A DNA stretch of 64,000 nucleotides, from the NCBI GenBank assembly GCA_029379385.1, contig CM055605.1:17519001-17583000 (forward strand). The letters run 5' to 3'. The stretch comes from Quillaja saponaria (taxonomy: Eukaryota > Streptophyta > Magnoliopsida > Fabales > Quillajaceae). Under the pieces are notes generated by a model that saw nothing but the letters and a program-made list of their open reading frames with translations, ran no database searches and was not told the DNA's origin. Positions 13,937 to 27,109 of this stretch are shown here, one piece after another; the stretch's first letter is position 1; each line of letters begins with the position of its first letter. The translations under genes were made by a program, and so were the position numbers.

Positions 13937-16306
13937 TGTTATAACCTGATTGTTATAAACTGATAAATTGGTATATTTACGTACATAATTAATGTGGTTC
14001 GGTGAATTAATATTTGCCTATATATATATACAAAGACTTATTATATACCACAAGTTTAAAGGGAAAAAAAATCTCAGCCATGGGTTATATTATTATAAGT
14101 TATTATTGTTGTCTTTTCTTGACTGGAAACCATATGCATCTCCTTCTTGCTGCTGTGAGATGACTACTAGGAGGCTGAGAGGATAAAGGCGCCATGAAAC
14201 TCATCTTTTGTGCTAACGTTATGCAGGTTGTGAACGAGTTGTCTTGCTTCTCCTCTCTACTAGTTCATGGAATTGGAGAAAAGGAAGATTTAGCTAGTTA
14301 GGAAGTTTATTCTTTCTGTACAGTTGGAATTACACTTGTAACCGAGCTGAGTAGGTTGATTTCAGTCACTGCTTTGTGCCTATTGGTGGGTTGCCATGAG
14401 AAAGGGGAAGTTGGAAGGGAACCGAAGTCAGCTGGCATAAGGGGCGGTCACCAACAGTGGTGTGGTCCAATTTTATTTTATTTTCCAGTTACTTGTGGTT
14501 GCAATTATAGAAGGTAGTAATTCTATTTTGATTGTGGTGGCTAGTTGCCCTTGTAGTAGTTATAGAGGGGTATGAATTTGTTGATTGATTAGAGATTTAG
14601 GTTCATTTTAAGCGATATTAGGGGGATAAGTACATGAGATGGGTAAAGAAATTTAAGAGTGGGAGTTAAGAATTAAGGTGCTGTCCCTTGTTTTGGGACA
14701 GCAAGCTAATTGCCTATCTCTTTTGTGTCATTGGTGAAGTATGAGAGGAAAAGGGGAGTGGTAGTTTTATGGCATGGTCACGGCAAGGATAAGGCAAGTG
14801 GTGGACCAAAAGTGATAATTTGGGGGTGAATTGTTTTAATTAGAGGAATTAGGAAACTTGATTAAACTAAAGTGATGTTTGTTAGATTAGTTAAGGCAAA
14901 TAATACAAGGAATTAAAATTGGAAATCAAGAAATTTTAACATTGAACCTAAATACAAAAAAATATATATATATATAACATTGAACAATTAACATATGTAT
15001 ATATACACACAAATAACTTATTTTTAGGAAGTTGACAAAATAATTAGTTGAAGTAAAATTTTAACATATACATGGAGATTAATTCTAAAATATATAAAAG
15101 GTAATGTTAAGTTATGAAAGTTAAATTAATGAATATATCAAATTAATCAACATTGCTTTAAGAAATAAGTTAGACATAATTACATACGATAAAGAAATCA
15201 TCGAATTAATTTTAAAGTGATTATTAGTAACCTATCAATTTATGATTTTTAGCTTTGGAGCAAGTCGAAGATATTCCGACACTGTCACAGAATAGACGGA
15301 CTAACGAGTCACATCCATGTGCCAGTGAGTGGATTATGTGCTTTATGGTTATCAAATTTGTGTGCTTTATGATATGCGTTTAATATTGATTGTGATTGAT
15401 AAAGGCCAACAACATGAAATTTTCTAAGAATTGATTTTCATTTTTCAAATTTATAGTTCAGGTACACCTCGGATATTTGAACTTGATATCTGACATGATT
15501 TATTCTGATATTGATAATTATTTTAAACAAATGGAGTGCTTAGCTCCAGTAAGGAGAGATAATGTTGTGTGGGGCTGAGTTACTCGTTGGCCCTTTGTTT
15601 ATTAAATTGTTTGTTAATTATTGGGTTTTGGCATGGTTTGATTAATACGTTGAAATTTCGTGATTTAAATGAATTGTGGTTGTGTAATAATTTTAGTTTC
15701 GTACATAAACAAGTAATTCAAATATTAAGTTTAAAATAGGATTTATTTGATGTGTGATGCTAGTAACCTTAGGGTACATGACTTTCTCACTGAGTTCCCA
15801 TGACTCACCATTTCCTTTGTGGTTATTTTTTTTAGTTTGCAAGAAACCGCAATTGATCGCTATATAGTTGCTACCTGCCGACTCTACTATGGCAAGGCAT
15901 ATTTCGAAAATCACACAATTGGAGCATAAAGGACAGTACTTGTAGTCACCTAGAGTATCATGCATGGTCATTGTCTATATTGTATTTATTATGGTGTGGT
16001 CCTGTTGTGTTAGAAGCACAACTCCTCTGTATATTCTGATATCAAAATTTACTATTGACTTGAATCCAGGTCATTTGTTATATTATGGGTATGTTCCACC
16101 GTATGGAGAAACTCTGCCAATATTTTCCGTGATCGTTCTATATTTAACTATCGGTACTAAATTTTTATTTTAACTCTATAATATTTTGATAGTATTGACT
16201 ACAATGTAATTTTAAATTATGATGCACACTACTTGTACATTCAGGGTTACGGAGGTATGGACACCCATTTCTCTTGCCAGTTATACCTTCCTTTGGGAGT
16301 GTGACA
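13937..16306 (+). mobile_element. Gypsy LTR copy within retrotransposon interior
   Basis: The segment starts with TGTTATAACCTG and ends in GGGAGTGTGACA, the family's LTR terminus. It contains a shortened conserved block (15537-15597, missing the middle) and the 'TTAGGGTACATGACTTTCTCACTGAG' region (about 15768). No 5-bp target duplication matches across these ends, so the left boundary is provisional. Small ORFs in it (15693-15971 minus, 15964-16173 plus) are not gene-like. Confidence 0.5.
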
Positions 16307-17041
16307 ATACTAATTAATAATCAACTTGCAATAATTAAGCAAGGTTTAAAACTATAAATAAATTAGTATTGCATATCGGTAATAGTAGTAGCAAAAGTTT
16401 GTATCACGAAATTTTATGTCAAGTATATCAATATTATGTAGATGATTTTATTATAATAGGTAACAGATAAATCCTGGATATTTCAAGTCCTTTAATCAAA
16501 TTTAACCTTTAGAACATGCATATATTCTTTAAAGGAAATACGAAAATTAAGAAGTTTGTAGATACCATGTAATTATCTGAACTAGTTCATCAATCTGAAT
16601 TTTAAATAAGGAATATAATATGATTTTAAACGTAGATAGTGGGTTGAAAAATATAATTATTAGACTAGCACAGTGGAAGTGGGTTGGAGTGTCGTGATAA
16701 AAAAAGTAACTTTAGTATTTCTGAGAGATTAATTTTGTCTTTAAGAAAATCTGATTAAAACTTCTTGAAATTTAAGTTACATTGAAAGGTTTCATGTGTT
16801 ATAAATTTAAAAACTAAAAGATGTATAAGAATCTAATATACAGGAAGTATTCAGTGATGAGTATAACTAAACAAGTTCATAAATTTTGATTATTCCTTTG
16901 GTGAAAACCAAGAAACGAGAAACCAAGTGAGGAATCGAAGCTGCATCAAGACAACAATATTTACATCTGATTTATGTAAACAATTTATCCACATCGCCTT
17001 TTTATTGAAATTCAGGACGAATTTCATTTAAGGGGGGAGAT
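16307..17041 (+). pseudogene. 3' end of a plus-strand gypsy polyprotein and polypurine tract
   Basis: The last 180 bp resemble the degenerate carboxy-terminal end of gypsy pol ('GENQETRNQVRNRSCIKT', weakly like the IRNREVPLVKVxWRN tail). They are followed by the hallmark 'TTCAGGACGAATTTCATTT' and the purine tract AAGGGGGGAGA (about 17030-17040), directly before an LTR start. The rest of the interval is AT-rich with no readable domain. Confidence 0.65.
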
Positions 17042-18679
17042 TGTGACATCCGAAATATGTGTTTAGATGTAATGGTTAAATTTACGTTATAAAATAAGCA
17101 ACTTAATTTATAGTTAAATATGTTATAATTCAATATTTTTGTGTAACTTTAGTATACGTAATTGTTGTCGTAAAGTAAATAATAGTGTGACCAAATAAAT
17201 TCAAATGAATGAATAATTAATGTATAGGTATATATATGTATACTGTAAGATTAATCACTATTACAAATAAATTAAATAAATAGATAATGTAATTAAACAT
17301 GTGTATATATATATATATATATATAACTAGAAATATACACCTCATAAATTTAACTTTTTGAATTTGAACCTATTTGTATCATTTTATTTTATATTGTTTT
17401 TTTTTTCTCTTCCATTATCCTTCCCCCCTCATGCCTCTATTTCTCTTTTTTTATCCCCGCTGACTGAGCCTTCTAGAGAAGGCCTTATGATCATTTTTCC
17501 TTATTCTACCATGACTTCCCTCCTTGTAGCTGACCCTTTGAGCCCCCTTGTTTCAATTTTTTTTTATTTTCCCCTTGTTTAACTTGGGTTGCCATGGGAG
17601 TTGCTTGGGATAGCAGTTGATGAGTTTTGGATCCTTGCCCTGTCGTGATTTCTTCTGCTTCCTCCTTGTTGGCCATAAAGTGGTTCCAGTCTTAGGCGTT
17701 TAAACTCAGTTGGATGGCGAGACTTCTTCCTCCTTTCTTCTTGTATTCATGGCCATTTGGATTTAGGGGAGCATGAAAGACAATCCTATTCTAGCTAATA
17801 GTACTATTGTGTTTTCTTTCTTTGATTTCCTTAACTTCCTGTTGCTGAGAGTTGTGTCAAGGGAAGGACTGATTTAATTGCTTTGTTTCGTTTCTTTAAT
17901 GTTAAATCTTCCTCCTACTCCTTGAATTTCAACAAGCGTAAGCTTCTTGGGTTGTTGAAATAGTATGAGTCTAGGCATTTGGCAAGGGGGATTAGTTGTG
18001 GTAGTCTTAGCTCAACTCTTTACCTGCTGTCGTGTAAGTGTGTTGTTGGGAGTGTTTAGAGGCTGCCTGAGTAGGGGTGGATAACCAATTAAAGAGTTAG
18101 CTGGGATTGGTTTAATTAATGCCTTGTTTTCAGCATGTTGTAGTTGTATGGGAAGAAAAGATTAGCAGTAACTTGTATTTTGGTAAAGAATGAGGGCTGA
18201 CCTTGAAGTTTTAATGTTTTGTTAGTCTAATTACTTCAAATTAATGGTATTCATATGAGTTAATGTTGTGGATGAAGGGTTATATGAAATTGAATTAAGA
18301 ATCTTAAACAAGAAACAAGAAACAAGAAACAAGAAAAAAATTGATGGATTAAGGTTAAACAATGGGAGGTTAATGTGAGTTATTTTTTTTAACTCTTCCT
18401 AATTTAAATGAGTGGTAGTTTGTAAATGATTAAAATAACTTTAAAACTATGTGAGAATTATTGGTAATGTGAATTTAATGTAGTATGTTAATTAAATTAT
18501 GATCTATACATATATAGATATACATACACATTAAGGGAAATAATTTATGCATCCAAAGTGTTTGATAAAATGTTTACAAGAAAACTAAGTAGAACTTTGT
18601 AATTAAAACTTGGTAAATTTAAGTCTTGATGGCTAATTGTTTTAAAATTTTGAATAAAAGTTCATAGCAAGAGCAAAGG

Positions 18680-19980
18680 GTTGGTGGATGTATTGAGTTA
18701 AGGAGTGAATGAAAGTGAGTAGTGGATGTGATTAAAGGAGGGTTAGTTGGGAATAAAGTGTTGGAAAATAAGATATAAGTGGTTTTGAAGGGGTGCAGGA
18801 GGCAGATTTCGTTAGGAACAAAAATTCGGTATTTCGAATGTCTTCGGAATGGAATTAAATTAAGAGTTCAAATGCTAAAATGTAGCTTATGGTCTTCAAA
18901 TGTTATCTGCAAAATTTCGTAGATTGGTTCCAAGTATGTTCCAAGCAGGATTTTTAGTGCCCTGTTTTCGGTTCATAAAAGGAATTGAGTGGGTCCAAGT
19001 CTAATTTTAGGAAAATTTTCTAAGTAATAAAGATAAATATAATTGTCTATTAATAAACTAGATAAATGGAATTGGATTTCGTTTGTCCTGGAGAAAGTTA
19101 TGTTCAATTAACTAAGGTATGGTCAAAGTTATCAAAATCCTGCGTTTTACAGAATTTGATGCATCAAAGAATAAATTGTATTGATTAGAAATCTAAAAAT
19201 TACAAATAATATACCATTATAAAGTTACATGTGTCTAGTATTTTATAAATTTTACGAAACTGGATTCAGAATTTATTTGAGAAAGATATGACCGTTAAAT
19301 TCTTGATTAATTCTAAATCACTTACAGTCTTGAATTTCATTGGATTAGGAGTAATGTTAGTGAATTGTTGAAGTGAGGAATATGAATTGGAGCTTAAAAG
19401 TGGTGGAAAATGAGAGTGAAGTGGGTTTTGAAGGGGGTGCAGGGGCAGATTAGTAGACGAAAGAAATCCTAGGTTTCAAGTACCTTTGGAGCTGAATTAA
19501 AATAAATGTTCAAAAGAGAAAGTGTAGCTTAGAATCTTGAGATGTCATCTACAAAATTTCGTTGCTTGGTTCCAAGTATGTCGTGAGTTAGAGTTATTAG
19601 ACTCCGGTTAGATCATGCAAGATTTCAGTGCCCTGTTTTTGGTTCATGTAAGGAATTGAGTGGGTTCAAAACTAATTTTAGGAAAAAAATTTAAATAAGA
19701 AAAATATATACACTTATCTATTAATAAACTGAATAAACGGATTGGGATTTCTTTTTTACTAGAGAAAATTATGCTCAATTAACTAAGGTAAGGTCAATAT
19801 TGTCAAAATCCTGTTTTTTGTAGAATTTGATGCAAATTCAAAGAATAAACTGTATTGATATACAAATCTAAAAATTACAAATGATATACCATTATAAAGC
19901 TACATGTGTCTAGTAGTTTATAAATTTTACGAAACTAGATTCAGAATTTACTAGAGAAAGATATGACCATTAAAGTGGAC
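18680..19980 (+). repeat. Tandem duplication inside the LTR (unit about 620-650 bp)
   Basis: Two diverged successive copies share 'TTTTGAAGGGG..TGCAGG', 'AAAATTTCGT', 'AGTGCCCTGTTTT', 'GGAATTGAGTGGGT' and 'TTTACGAAACT.GATTCAGAA' in the same order. The LTR at 6338-10798 has one copy (about 8660-9300). Confidence 0.7.
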
Positions 19981-20857
19981 ACTAGTCCAAACCCTAAGTT
20001 TGGATAGTTTCAATATCTTTAGCTCACTAAGTGATTTCTATCTTTTCTATTGGTTTCTTCTACCCTATGCATTATCAAGACATTTAAAATGTCTCTTCAT
20101 TATTAACCCTATCATATAAAGTCCAATTCATGTTAATTGACATGTAATAACTTAATGGAAAGTTTTCATAAAGAAACCTATACAAGTTTAGATATAAGCT
20201 TAATAATTAAAAGATTATAATAATAACGTTTATGAACTAAGTATTGTTTGGGCATATGAATTTCAGTTCTAGATTCTAAGGTGGACTTGATGAGATGAGT
20301 GGAAGCAAGTGTGAGTGACGAATGAAATTGGTTACGAGTGCATGGTTAATTGTAGCCTTTAAAGGCTAAATTATTATGTTCAGTTGTATGTGTATTTAAA
20401 TAAAAGTGATAGTGCAAGATTTTAGTGAGTTAGTTGAATCATTCTTGTTTGAAATTGTCTGTGATTGATAAGGGCCAACACATGGAAGTTTTTTTTTTTT
20501 TTTTTTTTAAAGAAATGATTTTTATCTCTGAAATTAAGATCCAGGTACACCTAGAATATTCTGATTTAAAGTCATGAGAAATTCGGATTTTGATAAAAAA
20601 AATTTTAAATTGAGTGCTCAGCCTAGGTAGGATGGATTGTGTACGGAGATCACTTAGTTGTGCGGGCGCATGAATGCCTGAAAGGAGGTGATAATGTTGT
20701 GCGGGGTTGGGTCACTTGTTGGTCCTTTGGTTGTTTTGGTTGATATTATTGCTCTGATTAATTTGTGATTCGATGTTTCATGTAAATTGTGAATTTATGA
20801 CAATTATAAAATATACGTGTAATGTTAATTAAGGTATGATCAATGTTACATGAGGTT

Positions 20858-23800
20858 TGTTAGAACCCTCAAAACCTGATTTCATAAAAATTGAGTAGTA
20901 GATATAATGTGTAAATTCCATGTCATAACCCAATATTGCAAAATCAAGTTCTAGACAAAATATGTAAATTCTAGTTATATAAAAAATAAAGAAAAAATTA
21001 ATTAATAAATAATAATATAATGGAATAGGTTATAATCTAATGACTTAGTATACGTTTTAAAATTTTTGTGTATAATTTATTGTTGTAAAGTAAATAAAAC
21101 TTTGACCAAGTAAATTAAATTGAGTAAATGATTAATACATGCATATATCAAGAATTTATTTTTTTTACCACAAGTTCTGGTTGACCTGAAACAAGATTTT
21201 ATTTTATACAAATTGTATTGATGAGGAAAACTAAGATATAAAGACAATAAGTTAGAAAATAATCATAATGAATATACATGTATATAAAATTAGGAATAAA
21301 TGACCACCACATATTCTAAAACTTGGACCTTTTCTTTTACTTGATTTCCTGTTATATTAATTCTTTCCTTTTTGCTTTATTGTGCACCAATTTCCTCCTT
21401 GTACACCAACTCTGCCTTTAGTTTTGTATTTCCTCTTCTTTCTCTTTTCCTTCTTGAACCTTCCTTGTGCCTTACTAGCCAAGCTTTCTAGAGCTTTCAT
21501 CCCCTTTGTTTCCTTGACCTGCCATTGAGGAGAGCCTTCCTCAATCTCTAGCTCTTCTGCTCAATCTCATTGTCAGCTTTTCACAAATTGGCCTCACTTT
21601 TCTTCAAAAAGTTTGTCTCTTTCCGTGCCCTGTTATTGTTCCTCTTTCTGTTTTTCTTGTTGGTGGCTCTGAGATCCTCCATTTTTAGCTTCTAAGTTCA
21701 AGTAATTGGAAGTTATCTTCTTTTTTTTTCCCTCTTGTAGTCTGTAAGAGATGATGTAAGGGAGTTAGGGAGCTGAATTTCAGTCCAATTTAAGGCAGCT
21801 AGCTAATAGCCTAATATAAGTAGTTAAAAATATTTTCTGCTCTTCATTGTTAATGTCTCACAAACTTGCTTATTTGATCCAAGAGAAGCCATCTATATTA
21901 TTATTACAGTACTACCATAGAACTACTTGATAGTTTTAACTTAGATTATTAGGCGACAAAGAGCTGCAATAATTTGTTTATGGCAATGAGTATGCTTGGT
22001 GTATTAGAAGCCCTTGCTATGGGTTAGTGTCTGGAAGTTGCTGTCGACACCTTAACAAAATTATATATAACAGTTTTTGGATACTACACAATGTTCAAAT
22101 GTATCTCAATTAGGGTTCATGCATGTTAGATATAACCAAAAAGAATAGTGCCCAACATCTATTCATTGATCTAAAACATTTGATGAAAATTTCTAATTTG
22201 AAACTTCATAGTGCTGATGCAAGGAACAAAAGCAAATACAACTAACCAAGCTAGGTCACATTGTTTAAGATAGAATACTACTTAAGAGTAAAATAATAAT
22301 TATTTTTCTAAAAGGAATGGAAAAGGCAATAGATAAACATTAGATCCATGCTTCTCCAAACAATCGTTAACAATGAAAAAGAAAAAATAAAATAAAATTC
22401 TAGACACTACAATCATGGCCACGTTGACATCTTAGTAAGTGCAAAGGAAAAGATTTAAAATGTAAGAAATTATGGGGAAAGGAAGCTTATTTCTCGAACA
22501 AACCATTTCTTCATACTTAACTTGCTATCCACTAGGCATAAATGAAGCCTAAAAGATACGTCATACAACAGGAAGGCGTTATTTACCAAAGCAAGCTCTC
22601 TTTGTCTAGTGATTTGTTACTATTTGCATCATAAGTTGCGTAAGTTGAATATTTTAGCACAAGAACCATAGAAAAAGAAAAAAAATAAAACAAGACTAAG
22701 ATTGATCAATTTCAATCAATTAGACTATTGGATTACATATATAATGAGATATTTTCCTTAAAAATAATTAGTAAGAAAAATTAAAAACAACAATTTCAGC
22801 CACTTGTAAGATAACATTCTGCAAGGAATCATACCGAAGGGCTAAGCTAACTTTTGAATAAGCTCCCTTTCTCCCAAATCCACCTTTTAAACTCTCCATG
22901 GTATATTTTTTCAGTACGTATCATGAAAGATAGGACTATCTAGGTCCGAGACCAATTGAAGACAAAAGAAAGAGCGAATCATCTAAAGAGTTTGGACATG
23001 TAAAACACATAAATGCATATAGCCTTATAAGTGGAGATACCAAGATTGAGGTAGGTAGAAGTGAAAGAATTTAACATAACCACAAAAGGTTTGTGGAAAG
23101 GCCAAAAAAAAGGAATAAACTTTAAATAATTAACTGTACTAATATACATATCCAAATAATACATATGATACCTCTCTAAAAAGATATAGTTGTCTATTAA
23201 TAAATCAAACAAACCAAATTGGATTTCCTTTTTTCTAGAGAAAGTTATGTTCAATTAACTAAGGTAAGATTAGTCTTACCAAAATTCTGTTTTGCAGAAT
23301 TTGATACAACTTCAAACAATAAACTGTATTGATATATAAATCTAAAAATTACAAATGACATACCATTATAAAGTTACATGTGTCTAGTAGTTAATAAATT
23401 TTACGAAACTGGATTTGAAATTTTCTATAGGAAGATATGACCGTTAGAGTGAATATTGGTCTAAACCCCAAGTTTTGACATTTTTGATATTTCTAACTCA
23501 CTAGTGTTTTCTATTTTTTTTTTAATTGTTTTCTTCTACCCTATGCATTTTCAAGACATTTGAATGTCTCTTCATTATCAACCTTACCCCATAAAGTACA
23601 ATTCATACTACTTAACATGTAATGGCTTAATAGAAAACCTTCATAAAGAAACCTATGTAAGTTGATATATAAGCTTAGTAATTAAAAGATTGTAACAATA
23701 ATATTTATGAACGAAGTATTATTTGGGAATATAAATTTCAGTTTCGGATCCTAATGTGGACTTGATGAGACATGTGAATGCAAGTGTAAGTGACAAATGA

Positions 23801-24842
23801 AATCGGTTAAGGTGAGTGGTTTATTTTGGCCTTTAGGGGCTAGAAATTGTATGTGTTTTTAAATAAATGTGCAAATGCAATGTTTTAGTGAGTTATTTGA
23901 ATCATGCTTGTTTGAAATTGTTTGTTGTTGATAAGGGCCAACAATTTGAAATTTTCTAAGAAATAATTTTTATTTCCTAAACTAAGATCCAGGTGCACCT
24001 AGGATATTCTGATTATGATAAACGTTTTTTTTTATTATTATTTTATTTTAAATTGAGTGCTTAGCCTTAATAGGATGGATTATGTACGGAGATTAATCTG
24101 TTGTATAGGCGCGTAAATGTCCAGTAGGAGGTGATACTATTATGTGGGGCTGGGTTACTAGTTTGGCCCTTTGATTGCTTTGTATGCTCTGTTTACTTTG
24201 TTTGAAATTATGAGCTTGAGATATTTGAATTGATTTATATATGTTGTAAATTATATGAATCGTGGCTTGATGAAAATTACACTTGCATGGTTGTATTTTT
24301 GAATTACAACATGAATAATGATATTTAAGATTAAAGGATGATATATGTGCTTTGAGTGATGCTAGTACCCTTTGGGTATGATTTTTCACTCACGGAGTCC
24401 ATAAGACTCGTTTTTCTTGTGGAATTTTTATAAAATAGGAGTTCAGTATATGGCGTCACCCAGTTCGTGATTTGTCGACAGAGTACGACAATGTATTTTT
24501 CAGGAACTCAGACTTAAGGTTAAGGATGAAAGTTTGCAATTACACTAGAACTGTGGGGTGCTAAATTTTGTATGATATAGTAGTTTAGTATTTGTCTTTG
24601 TGATGTTGTATGAAATTAGGAATACATGTGTTTACATTTTGGGGCATGTTCCATAAATTTTCAGTAAATTATTATTTGTTTCAGAAAATAAACTATTACA
24701 GTGAGCTTCTGTTTTAAAGAAATTTATTTTTATTCTTTAGTTAGATCAAGAGTTGTGTTTGTTATTTTGTTTTGAATTTAGGGTTATGGAGGTTTGGTTA
24801 TCCAATCCCCCAGCTAGTCACACCTTCGTGAGGGGTGTGACA
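20858..24842 (+). mobile_element. Nested solo LTR, 3985 bp, with 5-bp TSD
   Basis: The ends are TGTTAGAACC (20858) and GTGTGACA (24842). The 5-bp AGGTT flanks both sides (20853-20857 and 24843-24847). The host LTR resumes across the junction exactly where its paralogue at about 10220 is uninterrupted. There is no PBS, PPT or pol inside, so the copy is a solo LTR. It belongs to the same family as its host: the conserved block is at 24055-24172 and the 'TGTCTAGTAGTTAATAAATT' region near 23385. Confidence 0.88.
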
Positions 24843-27109
24843 AGGTTATTACATATGTTATATGTATGTGTTGAGTGATACTAGTTCTCCTTGGGTACGA
24901 TTTTCTACTCACTAAGTCCATAAGACTCACTCATCTCTTGTGGATTTTTTTTTTAATAACAAAAGTTTGATAAATGGTGTCACCGAGCTTGCGACTTGTC
25001 AATTGAGTACGGCAAGGTAATTCCAAGATCTCAGACTTAAAGTTAAAGGATGAAAGTTTGCAATCACACTAGAACTATTGGGGTATCTAATTTTGAATGA
25101 TGTAAGCGTCTAGTTATTTGTCTTGTTTATAATGTGGATAGAGCGGAGTTCCTTGTTATCTTTATATTATTGTTGTGTGAAATCATGAGGATATGTATTT
25201 GTATTTTGTGGCATGTTCTGTATTGCAGGGAACTTCTGCCAAAATTTTCAGTAATTTGTTAATTATTACAGGAAGTAAATTTTTACAGTGAACTTCAATT
25301 TTAGAAAAGCTACTTTTATTCTTTAGTTGGGTCATGAGTCAGGTTTGTTAGTTTGTTTCAAAGTCAGGGTTACAGTGGATTGGTTATCCAATCCTCCTGC
25401 CAGTCATGTCTCTGTGAAGGGTGTGACATTTTCTTTGAGATGTTTTGATTGTATATATGTTGAAATATAATAAGTGTTATAGATATATACATTTAAATTT
25501 GAAAATTATATCTACCAAAAAAAATATTATTAAAATTTATTTCAATTTTCCTTGCTTCTTGTTTAAATTTTTTAATTTCTAACCTCAACTTTTAAGATTC
25601 TAAATATTTAAAATACTTTTTCATAAATTTTAAAAATTAAATTTCTATTTCTAAATAATAATTTAAGATAAAAATTTAAACTAAAAAATTGTTATAAAAA
25701 CTAACCAAACAGCGAATATAAACTTAATTATTTAGATTTCGATATTTTCGGTTATTTCAACTTGCAATTATTACAATATATGCAGGTGCGGACAAAACTA
25801 CTTTTTTTTTTTTTCTACATCATTCCACTAGATCCAATTTGTTTTATTATTATTATTATTTTTTTTGCATGTCAATCATGATAAATAAAAGAGCTGATAG
25901 TTGGGTCAAAAATTTGGCATGATTACATGGGTTTCGGTTAGTTGATTGTATTTTTTTTTTTTTCCATCTCTCAATTTCTTTGCATTTTCTTAAAAGACCA
26001 CTTATTTCAAAGTCTTTTTTTAAAAATTATTTGGTCTTCACTTTTTATTCAAGAGATTTATTTGTTAAATTTCAAAAATCAAACAAATAAATAATATTTT
26101 AGAACACTTGTTCAAAAACTACTTTATGAATTAAAGAAATATATGGGTCTGTTTGGTTAAGCTGTGCATAAAATATGTAAAAATACTTTTCAGGTAGAGT
26201 TATTTAAAAAGTGTTGTATAAAAAGCTAGAAAAAAAAATTTGTTTGAATAAGTTAACAAAAAAGTGTTATGAGATATAAAAAAGTTGTTTGATTTTATTT
26301 TGTCAAAAATATATTGAGTTTTAAAATTACTAAAAAGACTATTTTGATAAATATTATGGTTATATTTTTATAAATAAAATAATTATCAAAATTCATTTGA
26401 GCTTACCTAAGTTTTTTTTTTTTTTTGGGAAAAAAAAACTTCTTTTTATAACTTTAGCTTTTTAGTAGCTTTTAAAACTCTAAAAACTCAAAAATATTTT
26501 TCCGTAAAGCTTAAAAATAAAACATCTATTATCAAACAACTTTTCAAGTAAATCTGTTTTAAAAAATGCTCTTTTTTAACCAATCAAATTATGTTCTTTA
26601 ATGTATTTCATTTTATTACTAAAAGCTGCCAGCCGATCAAACAGTAATCAAATTAGCAATAAGCTTTATGGCCTGATAAAAGGCATTTAATGAGTCCATT
26701 CTTAATTGGTTTAAATATTTCAACAATCTAAAACCCTTATTTCTGTTTAAAAAATATACATATTAAATTTATAAATCATTTGCAATTTAAGCCGTGTGTA
26801 AAAACACTGTAAGCAAAACACTTTTCAAGTAAATCAATTTAGGAAATGCTGTATAAATCTGAAAAAAAACATTTGGATGAATTAACATAAAAATGTCATT
26901 AGATATAAAAAATTGTTTGATTCCATAAAAGATATATTGAGCATTGAAATTACTAAGGGTATGTTTTGAAATACTTTTACAGCAAATTGTTTCAAAAATA
27001 TTTTTATATAAATACTTTGATATCTCAATTAATAAAAAATATATATATGTTTTATCTTATTTTTAAATAATGATATCATACTTTTTTTATTGTTGATTTG
27101 AGATGTTTT

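Larger units (their letters stand above)
17042..25428 (+). mobile_element. 3'-type gypsy LTR interrupted by a nested solo LTR
   Basis: The LTR begins TGTGACATCC directly after a polypurine tract and ends GTGTGACA at 25428. Removing the solo LTR at 20858-24842 and one copy of its TSD leaves about 4.4 kb. That is collinear with 7290-10798 over most of its length, so its age can be compared with the upstream LTR. Within it, a segment of about 620 bp is tandemly duplicated (about 18680-19300 and 19345-19980). No coding capacity is seen; the ORF at 17358-17582 is a pyrimidine-rich LTR segment. Confidence 0.75.
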
